A program made the position numbers and the translations under genes. From Actinernus sp. WN-2022 (lineage: Eukaryota; Cnidaria; Anthozoa; Actiniaria; Actinernidae), in NCBI GenBank assembly GCA_030867875.1, contig JAOWCC010001501.1, positions 26,347,036-26,411,035 of the forward strand: DNA of 64,000 nucleotides. Reading direction: 5' to 3'. Shown in pieces: positions 10,804-23,800 of this stretch (position 1 is its first letter; the number at the start of each line of letters is the position of its first letter). The notes beneath the pieces are model-generated. The model saw only the letters and a list, made by a program, of their open reading frames with translations, searched no databases and was not told where the DNA came from.

Positions 10804-12481
10804 ACGAGGCCATTCAGTATCATGAAAAGAGTCTAAACATCGCCAAAGAGATATCTGACAGGTCCTGCGAGGGCGGAGCATATGGAAACTTGGGAATCGC
10901 CTATAACTCATTAGGCAAATACCACCAGGCCATTCAGTATCATGAAAAGCATCTCAACATCGCCAAAGAGATATCTGACAGGTCCGACGAGGCGGGAGCA
11001 TATGCAAACTTGGGAATCGCCTATCAGTCATTAGGCAAATACCACCAGGCCATTCAGTATCATGAAAAGCATCTCAACATCGCCAGAGAGATATCTGACA
11101 GGTCCGGCGAGGGGCGAGCATATGGAAACTTGGGAAACGCCTATCAGTCATTAGGCAAATACCACGAGGCCATTCAGTATCATGAAAATCATCTAAACAT
11201 CGCCAAAGAGATATCTGACAGGTCCGGCGATGGGGTAGCATATGGAAACTGTCGAATCGTTATTTGTGCACGATCCTCTTTTATACACTTATGGGCATAG
11301 ATGTCGCTGTTTGGGCTTTAACACATCAAACCCCATTGATTTTTAAGGCGATGATCACAGGATCTGAATCTACCATAGACAAACTCGTTGCTGCAGCCTA
11401 TGGCAAATTGAATGTCAGAGGAGTGAAATGCGAGGACAGATCACTGGAGGTACCTGAAAGTTCGCATGCTAATAATGATGGGAAGGATATTGCAGAGCAA
11501 TCGTCGCTGTCCTCAGGTGAAAGAAGCGAGACCATGAAAGAAGAACAGAGTATCAAATATAACTCTAAACCTCGCATAAGATGTCTATTCAGAAAGGAGC
11601 AGCATACATATCCACTCAAGAAATTATTTGATCGATTAGTGGCTCCTGTACAACACAGCTTTACGAAGGACGAGGTTATCATAATTCCAGATTGATCTCT
11701 GTACACGGTGCCATTTGCAGCCCTACAAGATCCCAAGACAGGATTATTTCTCTCGGAAACTAATCGTATTAGGCTTGTTCCCTCACTAACAGCATTAAGG
11801 GCTTTGCAAGAATGCCAAGCAGATTATCACAGCAGGACAGGCGCATTGGTTGTTGGAAATCCTAAAGTTGGAGAAGTAATGTTTAGAGGCCACAGAAGAA
11901 AGTTGCCATCTCTGCCATGCGCAGAAGAGAAGGCCAAGAAGGTTAGCGAGCTACTGGGCGTGTCACCATTGTTAGGATCCCAAGCAACAAAAGAGGCGAT
12001 CAAGAAAATACTACAGAAGGGCGTGGCTGTCATACACATTGCAGCACACGGAAATACAGAAGGAGAGATTGCACTGGCCCCATGTGCTTCAACATCAACA
12101 AGAAGTATTCCGGAAGAAGAGGACTACATCTTGACAATGAGGGAGGTACAAGCAATTGGTATTCGAGCGCAGCTGGTTGTCCTGAGCTGCTGTCACAGTG
12201 GTCGTGGTGAGATCAAGGCAGAAGGAGTAGTTGGGATGAGCCGAGCGTTTCTTGCCGCAGGAGCCCGCTCTGTCGTAGCGTCATTGTGGGCTATTGAGGA
12301 CCATACTACCATGGACTTCATGTTGAGGTTTTACTCGCATTTGAAGAGTGGAAAGAGTGCTAGTACAAGCCTGCAGGAAGCCATGAAGAAAATGAGAGAG
12401 AAATACAGCAAACCAAGAGACTGGGCCGCTTTCTTTCTTATCGGTGATGACGTAATGAACTTCACCATCAGCAAATGGTGA
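10800..12481 (+). pseudogene. TPR-CHAT family pseudogene (TTC28-like)
   Basis: Nearly four tetratricopeptide repeats of exactly 40 residues (120 bp period; consensus HEKHLNIAKEISDRS) are followed by a linker and a C-terminal CHAT domain. CHAT is a caspase-like peptidase fold. The predicted catalytic His lies in VIHIAAHG (about 12031-12054) and the Cys in [12 protein letters not shown] (about 12173-12208). Both are intact, and the frame ends at a stop at 12479-12481 after MNFTISKW. Three lesions argue for a pseudogene. The 5' end is cut into a foldback element. The TPR frame breaks off near 11253, and the linker resumes in another frame (VAVWALTHQ), implying deletion of further TPRs. A TGA at 11693-11695 interrupts [15 protein letters not shown], where family members usually have Gly. 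The domain assignment is firm; lack of function is inferred. An intron near 11250 is a weaker alternative for the frame change. Confidence 0.82.
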
Positions 12482-13067
12482 CTAATATCGTGTCTAAAAA
12501 TCAAGAGGTAATTATAGTACGAACAGAGGTGAATATTTCAACTGTTATCAGTATTATTTTGATCTGTAGTTGTACGTACGGATCGGACCGCATGTGGCAG
12601 AAATGTGGCTGCTACGTATACGTCAGAATCTCGGCAAAAACTTTGTAAAAAGTGTAATTTCCACTAGGATACGGTGACCGTGGTCAGAGATAATAATGGC
12701 CATATTTATATAGCGCCATATCAACCACAGTTTCATGGCGCTTTACATATGACTGACATATCCCGTCAGTGATCATGAATTATTTCGGACTGCTTCACGG
12801 CGCTAATAGCTGCCACGCAGTTTACAATGTTGAGTGTGGTTAGTGCAATGGCCAGGTACTCAGATAGTGCAATGGCCAGGTACTCAGATAGAGAAAATAC
12901 CGTCCGCTCTCGGATCCAATCAGATTGCAGGACATATATACTTGGTTATGGCCCTCTCGCACACAAAAAGAAAATGACTGGTATTGGTTGATTTGACGGT
13001 ATAAATGTTTTATTTCTAGACTACTTGAAAACGTTTTTTCCCATTTTAATATTGTAATATCGTAACG
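12482..13067. other. 3' flank of the CHAT pseudogene; short direct duplication
   Basis: This stretch has no gene. It includes a 24-bp direct duplication at 12841-12890 (unit TAGTGCAATGGCCAGGTACT plus CAGA) and an A/T-rich block around 12700-12760 with GGCGCTTTACAT, a motif that looks repeat-derived. Confidence 0.55.
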
Positions 13068-13506
13068 CTTCTTGCAATTTTAATAGCTGTGAATCTCCGA
13101 ATAGTTTTGAGTACTTGTGTGAAGAACGTTTTTGTTTACAGTGAATACTTTATGTTCTACTCTAAGGTTGACCTTTCCTGACCCATGACCGTGTAAGTGA
13201 AAGCCTGGGTTGTTCCTGTCTATACGTCATATAACTAATTCGACTTTGTTGACTAAAATGACTTTTTTTCTTTACTAACAACTCACAAACGCTGTATATA
13301 TTCTATGTTGTTGTGATAGAAAGCCGCCATGGAGAATAATGTATTAATGAGATGACGTCAACCCAATGATCGACCAGGGTCAGGAAAGCTCAAATTTATA
13401 CGATTTCAAACAGGCGTAGAACATTGACTATTCTATGTAAGCCTTAACTTTCTTCACTCAAATATTCAAAACGTTTCGAAGGTTCATCACTATGAAAATT
13501 GCAAGA
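13068..13506. mobile_element. Diverged copy of the TTAA palindromic MITE family
   Basis: The inverted arms share long blocks with the element at 19765-20303: GACCTTTCCTGACCCATGAC, a TTTTGAGTACTT-like block, and ATGGAGAATAATG in the centre. The outer AGTGCAACT ends are not recognisable, so the borders are approximate. Confidence 0.7.
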
Positions 13507-13557
13507 AGGATTATAGGCAATTTAAACGGTAAAATGTATATTCCAATATTAAGATTG

Positions 13558-13740
13558 AAGCAAAGTGGGCGCGCCGACAACTAAAAAACATTGGCGGCTT
13601 CTGACGGCCAATATTTTCTTGTAATTGTTTTTAGTTGTCGCGCTCTCTTCAACTGCTTCCGGTTACTAAAGTAGATTTTATTCCACATTATCATCGGACG
13701 AGATTCCATCTCTTACTTATACTCTCTTGACCGAACTTAA
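13558..13740. repeat. Foldback element, relative of 48395-48670
   Basis: An inverted repeat is built around GACAACTAAAAA and TTTTTAGTTGTC, with flanking TTGAAGCAAAGTGGGCG on the left and GAGATTCCATCTCTTACTTA on the right. The same blocks are seen in inverted order at 48395-48670. Confidence 0.65.
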
Positions 13741-14053
13741 TAGATGACATGAGCAGTGTATTGTCTGTCATTGCGTTTTATTTAAAAACGATGTTTTTCA
13801 ATAAAAAATGGATTATTTTAAATATACAATGTACGATAATTAATTTATAAAAATGACTACGCTTATGCATGTACTGCGCCCCGATTCTAACCGCTTCTTG
13901 TATAATAAAATGTAGATGATAAAAATCGATATCTGAAGTACACAGAGAGGTATCGCACCTTGAAACACGTTCAAGAGTTCCTCGCTTTCACGTGACGAAA
14001 TCGCCTCTTGAATGACTTAACAGAAGATCCAACGTTAAAGCGACATACAGTCC

Positions 14054-14426
14054 ATGTCGAACGTTTAGTTCACACCGTACGAACCACGTGCTACAATGTG
14101 GCACATGTGCCGACATGTGTTTACCGCATTATTCGCTGAAATAAATTCGGCGAAAGCGGTAGTTGTTCTACTCACAGGTGCTACAAAACGAGAACAAGTG
14201 CCGCTAATGATCAATGTATTATTGCGTCTGCGTATGTTGCTTATAATCAGGCTTAAAGGCTGATTCACACTTGCGACATAAGCATAAGAACATACGCAAG
14301 CGCAGATTGCATATACTTTAATTAAGGTTGGATGAATGCTTTGTTCTACTCGAGTATAAAGGGGTTAACTAACCATGAAGTACAATTTGCGGGTTATGCT
14401 TATGTCGTAAGTGTAACAAGCCGTAA
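14054..14426. repeat. Foldback element(s) upstream of the last TRPV exon
   Basis: GGCTGATTCACACTTGCGAC and ATAAGCATAA near 14251-14290 are mirrored by TTATGCTTATGTCGTAAGTG near 14397-14426. A second inverted structure lies at about 14054-14270. Neither has coding capacity. Confidence 0.6.
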
Positions 14427-14752
14427 ATTCAATTCTCTTGTAAGATCAACCAAAGCCACCACGATCTGAATACTAGCTCTCCCAGTATATTTCTAGCAAA
14501 CATAAAATGCAAACTGGCTCACGAAACGAAAGCTCTACCAGTATTTGTTTTCGAATGTGCATTTCTATGACTTCTTAATTTTTGTAATTGTTACAGTCGG
14601 TCCCAGGTCTTTACATGTTGTAAAATAGTCACGGTGATTTCCAGGCTCGTCCACATTGTTGATATGCAGCCTTGAAAATCGTTATCATTATTTGATGGCC
14701 TTTTTCGCTGATTATTTATCGAGGATATTTCGGGATCCTGCCCTTGAATTCA

Positions 14753-14806
14753 TCAAGCGAAGGCCTGTTGCCTTAGCTGAGTTTTGTTGGACTCCTTACC
14801 AAGAAT
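14753..14806 (-). CDS. TRPV: TRPV exon 16, last 17 residues and stop
   Basis: The acceptor is TTTTTTCTCCTTTAG, followed in phase 0 by ILGKESNKTQLRQQAFA and a TGA at 14755-14753. It was chosen because of the strong acceptor and matching phase after 3.5 kb of intron. It is the least conserved exon, so another terminal exon within intron 15 cannot be excluded. Confidence 0.65.
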   Translation of the reverse strand: MLGKESNKTQLRQQAFA

Positions 14807-17800
14807 CTAAAGGAGAAAAAAAATAATTAATTATTCATCTGGAACTAATGGAACATATGCTAACATGTTGTTAAAATATTTAGTCGTTTTAAGATTAGAT
14901 TTTATGGTTGCCGAAGGAAAAACTGATATTTTTCTCCCTGATCGTTATATCACTTGATGTTAGTCTTTAATTAACACGTAACTGATGTTATTAATTATCA
15001 TTAGTAATTAATTATGGATACATGTATGATCAGAAATCATTAGGAATTGATCATTAGCAACTAACTTATTTCACTGGTAATCATTAAGCTTGGTTTTCAC
15101 ATCACTGCAACTTGGTGCAATAAGCAATTATTGGACGAGGCTGAGAAAAATATCATGATTTGTTCGTGTCAGTTACTTGCCGATACCGAAGATAGGCAAA
15201 ATATCTGACAGCGAGACACGAACTTTGAAACTGGAAGTTTGAGTCACAACAACTCTAAGTCGATCTGCCTTGTTCACCAAACAGAGTGGTCAATAGTTCG
15301 CATGTTCAGATCGTTATTTGCAGCAAATATTGAATTATCACGACTGCGCATGTCAGTTCAGATCGTTATTTGCAGCAAATATTGAATTATCACGACTGCG
15401 CATGCTCACACCGTTATTTGTAGCAAATATTGAATTATCACGACTGCGCATGCTCACACCGTTATTTGTAGCAAATATTGAATTATCACGACTGCGCATG
15501 CTCACACCGTTATTTGTAGCAAATATTGAATTATCACGACTGCGCATGCTCACACCGTTATTTGTAGCAAATATTGAATTATCACGACTGCGCATGCTCA
15601 CACCGTTATTTGTAGCAAATATTGAATTATCACGACTGCGTATGCTCACACCGTTATTTGTAGCAAATATTGAATTATCACGACTGCGCATGCTCACACC
15701 GTTATTTGTAGCAAATATTGAATTATCACGACTGCGCATGCTCACACCGTTATTTGTAGCAAATATTGAATTATCACGACTGCGCATGCTCACACCGTTA
15801 TTTGTAGCAAATATTGAATTATCACGACTGCGCATGCTCACACCGTTATTTGCTGTCAGTTATTTGCAGGCTAATCAACCAATCAGAATTCGGGATGGGA
15901 GAGATTCGAATGATAAAAAACAGTTGTACAACAGCTTCTCAACCTACTATACACACTATGCATAACTCGCGCGGTCACAACACGAAAAAGAGGCCGGTAG
16001 GTCCTCTGGAATGTTGAAGTTGAAATACTAGCAGGAGGTGTGAAACGTGTTGAACATGATTGTTTAGTTGAAAAATGTTGCTAATCTGTCGTCATTTATC
16101 CTTTATTTTTCTTTATAGTACAACCAGCCATGCGCATAGCAAATTAACGACATTGTTTCACTGAAAATTCGTTCAGTGCATTTCACAATCTCCCCGGGCG
16201 CTTCAATTTCAACATTTCAGAGGACCTACCGGCCTCGTTGACATGCTAGTTACCAGGACTTATGCATAGGGTCTATAGCCTGTAGCGTCTGTTCTGCGTG
16301 ATATATTTGGGCAAGTTTGTTTTTGGGCCTTAATCGCCCACCACATATAACCCATAATTACTCTTGCTTTAATACAACACCTAGGACCAGTTGTGCAATA
16401 TGCAGTCGATAAATATTAACCAGTGCTTGAGATCGTGTGGCGATACTGTATAGAAGTTATCCAAAGAAACAAGTACAATTATCAATGTTTGCATGCTGTG
16501 CATCGTGCAGTATACATAGTAACTGAGAACGGCATGCTGTGTACACACTGTTACCTTGGTACCGCTCGACTCCTCCCGTATTAATTACCACTGATGCTTG
16601 TTTGGCAATCTGATGTTAGATTTTAGTTTTAAGCTCGTTAATCAAGTTACATGACGTCATATTCTCGGAAACCCAGGATAAGTTATGCTCTATCCAGTAG
16701 CATTGCATGTACCCCGAGCAGCGTCGAGCTGCAATGATGCAGTTTTGACAAACCTTCTTTAAAGTATTCTGTCTGGAAACTTGTTCGTTTAGGATAAGCT
16801 TTAGATAAAAATCTCAAAATCCAAAATAACCTTGCTTTAATTTCACTGGGATCGAATCTCATTTAACGAAGACCAGGTTTACATACCCGTAACAGTCTCC
16901 ACTGCGGAGCATTCTAGAGTTGACTTCGGATAAACCTACAACAAATCCCTGGGTTTGCGAGTTTGACATTAATAGGTTGACATTACTTGAAGAATATTTT
17001 CTTATCTGCATTTCAATTATTAAAACATATTTATCAGTTTTTATCCATTTATATTCTTTTACGTTATTATTTGTATTTAAAAAATATTTACTTTATACCT
17101 CAGTTCTTGGTATTTTTTTAGAAAAATGTTTAAATATAACTGATTTTATAACCCTTTAATTTCATTTCATCAGCTTGTGTGCCAGCATTTTGTTTCTAGT
17201 TTTCTAAATATCATACTGAGTTCTTTTTGGCTAAACTCTGAGTTAGAACCCTACATGGAATCATTCAAATTCTTCATTGGCAAATTAATACGATTAAGAC
17301 CAACGTAGTTAGAATATGAAAGTTTGGTTTTATTTTAAAAAGTATTATTTACTTACTGGGAGTCAAGATGGAAAGCTTTGTAGGCCAGCGCGGAAAAACG
17401 TCACGCGCATGCGCTTTTGATTAGCCCAGCGCGCATGCGCTTTTGATTAGCCCAGCGCGCTCGCGTCCCGCCAGTTTCCCGCCGAAACTAAAAGAAAACA
17501 AAGGCAATCACCCCTGTTTCTAATTTTAGCCACGTATGTGAACGTATGTGAAATGTTTCGCGAAAAACAAGAAAACTACTTGAAAGCTACTTGAAAGCTA
17601 AGCCTAAAACTTTAACAGGATGAAGTTTACTGACTAACTAAGTTATAAAATGATTTACTAAAAACGTATAAGCCCTCAGAAACTTGTATTTCAAACCAGA
17701 GTCTTCGTTCTTCGGCCAGCGGAGCACAACCGCGGTTTGGGCCAGTGATGGCTTCGAATTATCGTTTTAGGGTGGTCCCTTCGTGTAGGCAACACATGAA

Positions 17801-20800
17801 TTGCTATCGAAATACAATAGAATTAACACAATACAAAACAATAGAACGAAATACACAATACGATAGAACACAATACGATAGAACACAATACGAAAGAACA
17901 CAATACGATAGAACACAGTACGATAGAACACAGTACGATAGAACACAGTACGATAGAACACAGTACGATAGAACACAGTACGATAGAACACAGTACGATA
18001 GAACACAGTACGATAGAACACAGTACGATAGAACACAGTACGATGTGGTAGTAATTCAAGTCTGCCTTCGTGAAGGGAGAACCCGTTTTTGCGTAAACCC
18101 AGATATTAAAATATCAGTTAGTGCTGTGACGATCAATAAATGGTACGTGCACGATGGAAGATCGATATTTGTTTTGCTTTCCATATTTACGGCTTTCTGA
18201 CGAGATTAGAAACTTATCAACTGGCGTTTCAGCCTGGCATATTAGGTGTCCAAATGCTCCCCAAGCTCAACATAATCATCGCCTTACCTGCCAATTTAAG
18301 ACGGCAGCTTTCCTGACGTCCGCTTTGCTTCGTTTCTCACTCTTTTTAATTACCATGATGCCCCGCGCGCGATTACATGACCCATCCGCTGCCATATTGA
18401 CTGAATAGTCGTCTTGAATACGCATCAGCTCAGTTGGAGTGACAGATCGCTCTAGTACCATGATAATCTCTGCCCACTGGAGGGGAAATAACACCTTTAT
18501 TATTAATATTTATTATTCACCAAGCCACGTGGGGATGCAGGAGATGCAGGGGATGCAGGGGATGCAGGGTTCTCCTTACTCCGTAAAAATCAAGATGTGA
18601 GTCGAGTGTTATGTCCAAAACAGTTCATGTAATAAAATCAGGCCCACATTAGCTGTAAGTTGCCATATTATTCATGTGAGTCGAGTGTTGTGTGTACTTC
18701 CCATAATATTCGTCCTGTTATAACAAATAAAATATTACTTTGTTATGTCTTTCGCTTATGAGAGGTCTTGCAAATACTCGCGCATGTCAGTCAGCGGTAA
18801 GATTAGCGGGGATAGCTCCAAATGGTTTCTGGTCGCAAGACACATCGTATAAAAATGCCGAAAGGTTAACATCGCAAGAGTTAAGAGATTGGGACTGGAT
18901 TATAATCACTACCACACTACCAAAATTCGAAACTTTAAAAAATGAATCGCATTTTAAATTGCGAGTGAAGTTTCAGCCAAAAAGAACCGCACGAGTGTGA
19001 TTACTTGGGACAAATTCACGCATGCGCAAGTGTTTTTCGGACCTGTCGGCGCTGATCATAGCGAAGAGAACGCGGGCTCAGGGAACGCAAATACTGCATG
19101 TGAATGCTTTGTTCTTGACATGCCCCGAACACATTACACTGAGTAATAAAACAACATAGCTGGGCTTACCTGTCGTCTCCATTCCTTTTCAGAACGATCC
19201 GCTATCTAAAAGAGTATCAAAAGAAATAATAAAACGAAAACATTACTTATTGTACTGTACAACATAGCTGACTAACAGGTTCGCTGGTATACGCCCATTT
19301 TAACCATGTTTACATAGGATATTTTGTTTTCGAGGATCTCAAGATGAACTGCAAGCTTACACAGTAGTGATCCTGCTTAGTTCAAAACAAATTTATTCAA
19401 ATTAATCAGAAATTAGATGAATACAGGAGTTGTGATTTAATCTCCATCACTGGTTTTATGCTACATGTTGTTCTCGGATGAGTTTCGGATTATTTGGCAG
19501 GTATGTCCTAGCTAGGGTAGATTTAAAGGTACTCTTTTAATTTTTAGCTTTTGCGTCCAAGTGTAGGCACAACTAAAGCAGATGATATCAAGCTACTATA
19601 ATAATGGTATAAAGTAAAGTAACTTTATTTAACGTCGGTAACTCGTGACAGTCTGGTGAGACTGATAAACTTTAGGCCGACGTGGGACATACGATTTTAC
19701 GTCCTTATCCGAGAAGACGTGAAGGTCGCTCACAAAGGCAGCACCTTCAACTCAGTTATTTTAAAGTGCAACTAACCCCTTTTGCAATTTATATATATAT
19801 ATGAATCTTTGAAAGGTTTTGAGTACTTCTGCGAAGAAATCTTTGGCTTACAGAGAATACTCTATGTTCTAGGCTTGTTTGAAATGGTGAAAATTTGACC
19901 TTTCCTGACCCATGACCGCGTAAGAAAAAGCCTGGGTCGATTCTTGATCTTACGTCATCCAACTCATTCAACTTTGCAATAATTTGAATAAATATTTAGC
20001 ATTTTGTCTAAAATAACTGTTTTCTTTACTAACAACTCACAGACTGTATATTCTCTATATATCGATGTTGTTGTGATGGAAAGGCGCCATGGAGAATAAT
20101 GCATTAATGAGGTGACGTAAGATCAAGAATCGACCCAGGCTTTTTCTTGCGCGGTCATGGGTCAGGAAAGGTCAAATTTTCACCATTTCAAACAAGCCTA
20201 GAACATAGAATATTCTCTGTAAGCCAAACATTTCTTAGCAGAAGTACTCAAAACCTTTCAAAGATTCATATGTATAAAAATTGCAAAAGAGGTTAGTTGC
20301 ACTTTAAGACCCTGTGTATTAGTCCGGCCAAGGTTTGAACACGCGACCTCCCGCACGACAGACCAGAGCTTAACCACTGAGCAAACCGGGAGGCGTTATG
20401 ATTTTTTAAAATATTGAATTGATGACATGGGTTTCTATGGCAATATATCGGCCTCGGAAACTAGACCCACTTATTTATTTTTTTAATTATCAAAATCCGC
20501 GTGGTGAAATTCTATAGGAAAATCACACGAGGTAATTCCACGTTAAATTGCACGAGAAAACCGATATCGCTCGAGTCGCTTCGACGAGGAATTACCGAGT
20601 CAGGCATGTGATTTTACTTGAATCGCATAGTCCGATGAATTGCTTGAAGATTTAGTACTTTTGTTGATATTTTGCAAAGTTATAAACAGCGCGCGTAGTC
20701 TACATGCAGTGGTGATTCCACTCTGAATCACCACTCCGTCTCAGCCAATCAGCGTCTGATTTCGCAAATGCACCGTGCGATTCAGCTTTGGCTATGGGAT

Positions 20801-23800
20801 TCTACTAAAAACTTATAATTGAAAGGTATATAATTTATCTTTAGTAGGAGGGAAAAAAGTAGACGTTTACATTTTGCTCTTGGAAATGGAATTTTCTTAC
20901 AGAATATTCAGTAAGAACCATTTACACATTCTTTGATGTTGTTTGGTTTCGTGTAACAGAAATGAATAAATTTTGAAATACAACAATTTTCGCACCACAA
21001 AATATTTTGCATTTGCAGCTTTTGTTACATTTGCCGTGCGGTGAGAATCCTTTGGAACCTCCTGATCAATGTGAGGAGGACTGGGAATAGAGCTGAATAG
21101 CGCGACGCATGGGGACTATTGCATGGCCTTGCGATCACTTGCGTTCGGCTTTGATCGAGCTCAAATTCGCACGCAAGGCGGCGCAAGTTTTTCACCGTTT
21201 GGCCACCCAATGGTTGAAGTCGAAAGTGGTAAAGAAACGCATTTATCAATGAAGTTTGTGAACTTTATGAACATGGCCGTAGCTAGGGCAGAGGCAAGGG
21301 GGGCAGTCCCCCCCCCCCCCCCCCCCCCGAATGTCAGATTCTGACTGACAGTCAAGAAATGTAAACTCAAATTTCTTAAGAATTGGTCTAGTCTGCTCCC
21401 CCCCCCCCAAAAAAAAGGTTAGGTACGGCCTTGATGGTGGATTTTAACTGTATGGACCTGGATTTTTACGGCTAAACTTGCGTTAACTTGCGACAGACAT
21501 AACGGGCGAGTCCGTTTGGCCACCGGTCCGGAAATCCGAGCGTAAGTTTTAATTTTAAGACTTGCGTTGACTTGTGTCGACTTGTGAGTCCGTCTGGCCA
21601 AGGATTAAGGAAATTACTGCAATGTATACAAATTGGACGAAGTTTTAAAAGTTTGCGAGTACCTTCATGTTTTCTGTGAAGAATAACTTTAAACGTTTTA
21701 TGGCAAGGATAAGCTTCAAATACTCAGACCATTTCCTTCAGAAACTAAGAAAGGACATTTTGAATACTGGGATAAAATTTACTACAAACGCGAGACACTG
21801 ACCGGCACAAGGTGGTGCTTACGGCACAAGGTGGTGCTTACGGCACAAGGTGGTGCTTACGGTACAAGGTGGTGCTTACGGCACAAGGTGGTGCTTACGG
21901 CACAAGGTGGTGCTTACGGCACAAGGTGGTGCTTACGGCACAAGGTGGTGCTTACGGCACAAGGTGGTGCTTACGGCACAAGGTGGTGCTTACGGCACAA
22001 GGTGGTGCTTACGGCACAAGGTGGTGCTTACGGCACAAGGTGGTGCTTACGGCACAAGGTGGTGCTTACGGTACAAGGTGGTGCTTACGGCACAAGGTGG
22101 TGCTTACGGCACAAGGTGGTGCTTACGGCACAAGGTGGTGCTTACGGCACAAGGTGGTGCTTACGGCACAAGGTGGTGCTTACGGCACAAGGTGGTGCTT
22201 ACGGCACAAGGTGGTGCTTACGGCACAAGGTGGTGCTTACGGCACAAGGTGGTGCTTACGGCACAAGGTGGTGCTTACGGCACAAGGTGGTGCTTACGGC
22301 ACAAGGTGGTGCTTACGGCACAAGATGGCGCTTACGGCAAAATTCCCGCCGATTTACGCTTCGCTAGCGCATGCGCCCGAGTTATTCAGCTTTGTCAGGA
22401 CTTCGAACAGCGCATGTGCAGAAACCATTAACAACAATAAACCACTGGGCATTGATTTCTCACATTTTGATAAGTGTTCGTCATCATGGCGATCAACATA
22501 TTGAGCAACAGCACAGTCACAAACAGCATGAAGTAGAAGAACAGAAACTTGGCCATCGTTGGGTACTTTGACTGTTCGAGTTCGAAATACTGGAAGAACA
22601 AGGTCAAAAATTAGTTGATATAACCAGGAGAAAATGCCTTGACATGGTCTTCTGATGAAAAATGTCAGTTGTTGTTTGTTTTAAATATAAATTGTATGAT
22701 ATTTAATGGGGCTATGTCATGGTACTGCGCATGTATCGAGTAATCGCTCGTTTAGTGGCTGTTAATTGGATACAAACAATTAAACTTCCCTCCCTCAATG
22801 CTTGATTGAAAGGATTTTCAATATTTTCCCTGGAGATGCTTATATACACTATTTGTTAGTCATTTTTGCATATTTGCTTTGATTTTAAGCATCCCACATG
22901 GCCGAGAGGTTCGTTAGTTCATATCAAAATCGGTGGAAATGGCTGTTTCCGGCCCGGAACGCGATGTAAAGTCTCTTACTGTGACACAGCCCCTTTAAGC
23001 TTCATTAGGCAACAAGCATTCCGTATTCCCCAGAGATTTAAATGACAAAGAAGTGGTGGAGATAAGAGAAGATAACGAGGCATATTTTGTAAACGTCCAT
23101 CAATATGAAGTCACATGCAAACGAAGATTTGTTTTGGTGCTTATACCTTCGCACGCGGTACAACACTAAACACAATTTCTTCATGAAAAATCTCTCCTTT
23201 CAGTTCAAATAGTTTATCACATTTGCGATATTTTAGAACGCAAACCAAACTTTTACATTCCTAATATTCATGCCCTTAGTACAACACGCGCAATGCAGTG
23301 TGGTCACCCCATTCTCCAGCGCTACCGGCTGTCGTCCTCCGAAACCCCAGCAAAACGTATCCAAAGTCGGCCATCGAATGGCCTGCATCGCAATCTAATA
23401 TAAAGTTACATAAGTATTGTTCGAGTTCTTTGTTAGCAATGCAGTACCATTACAAGTCATTTTTGGAACGCTCAACAGGCCTGTTCAAGCCTGTTGTGTA
23501 AATGCATTATCCTCAAATTTTACTCGGATTTTGAAAACCCAATAGCATCATCGATGTACTCACGTCAAAGTCACCAAACGTCCAATGTAGAAGAACAAGA
23601 AACGTGTCTCCCTCGTGTTGATAATTAGGCAAACCCTTCATAACATGAGAGAAAGCTGCAACGAGAATAAAAGTAGCGTAAACGAAATATTTCTGCTGTT
23701 CAAGAAGCTACATTGTTACATAGCCATACGTTTTCCAGATACAACGCATGCTCTCATTGGCTTATTCAATATCACGTGACAGCCAGGTGACAAACAAACC

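Noticed and set aside
15310..15857. A CRISPR-like array
   Set aside because: Units are directly contiguous, with no unique spacers, and the genome is eukaryotic.
15318..15965. A 215-codon repeat protein frame and its minus-strand counterpart
   Set aside because: The 48-bp unit is a multiple of three and lacks stops; it lies inside a TRPV intron with no sign of a real gene.
17745..18200. A YDRTQ repeat protein
   Set aside because: It is the 15-bp minisatellite read in frame; all three phases on the minus strand are also largely open.
21812..22504. Three overlapping Gly/Tyr/Trp-rich repeat proteins
   Set aside because: The 19-bp unit shifts frame each time and gives the same peptide in all frames, which shows composition rather than selection.
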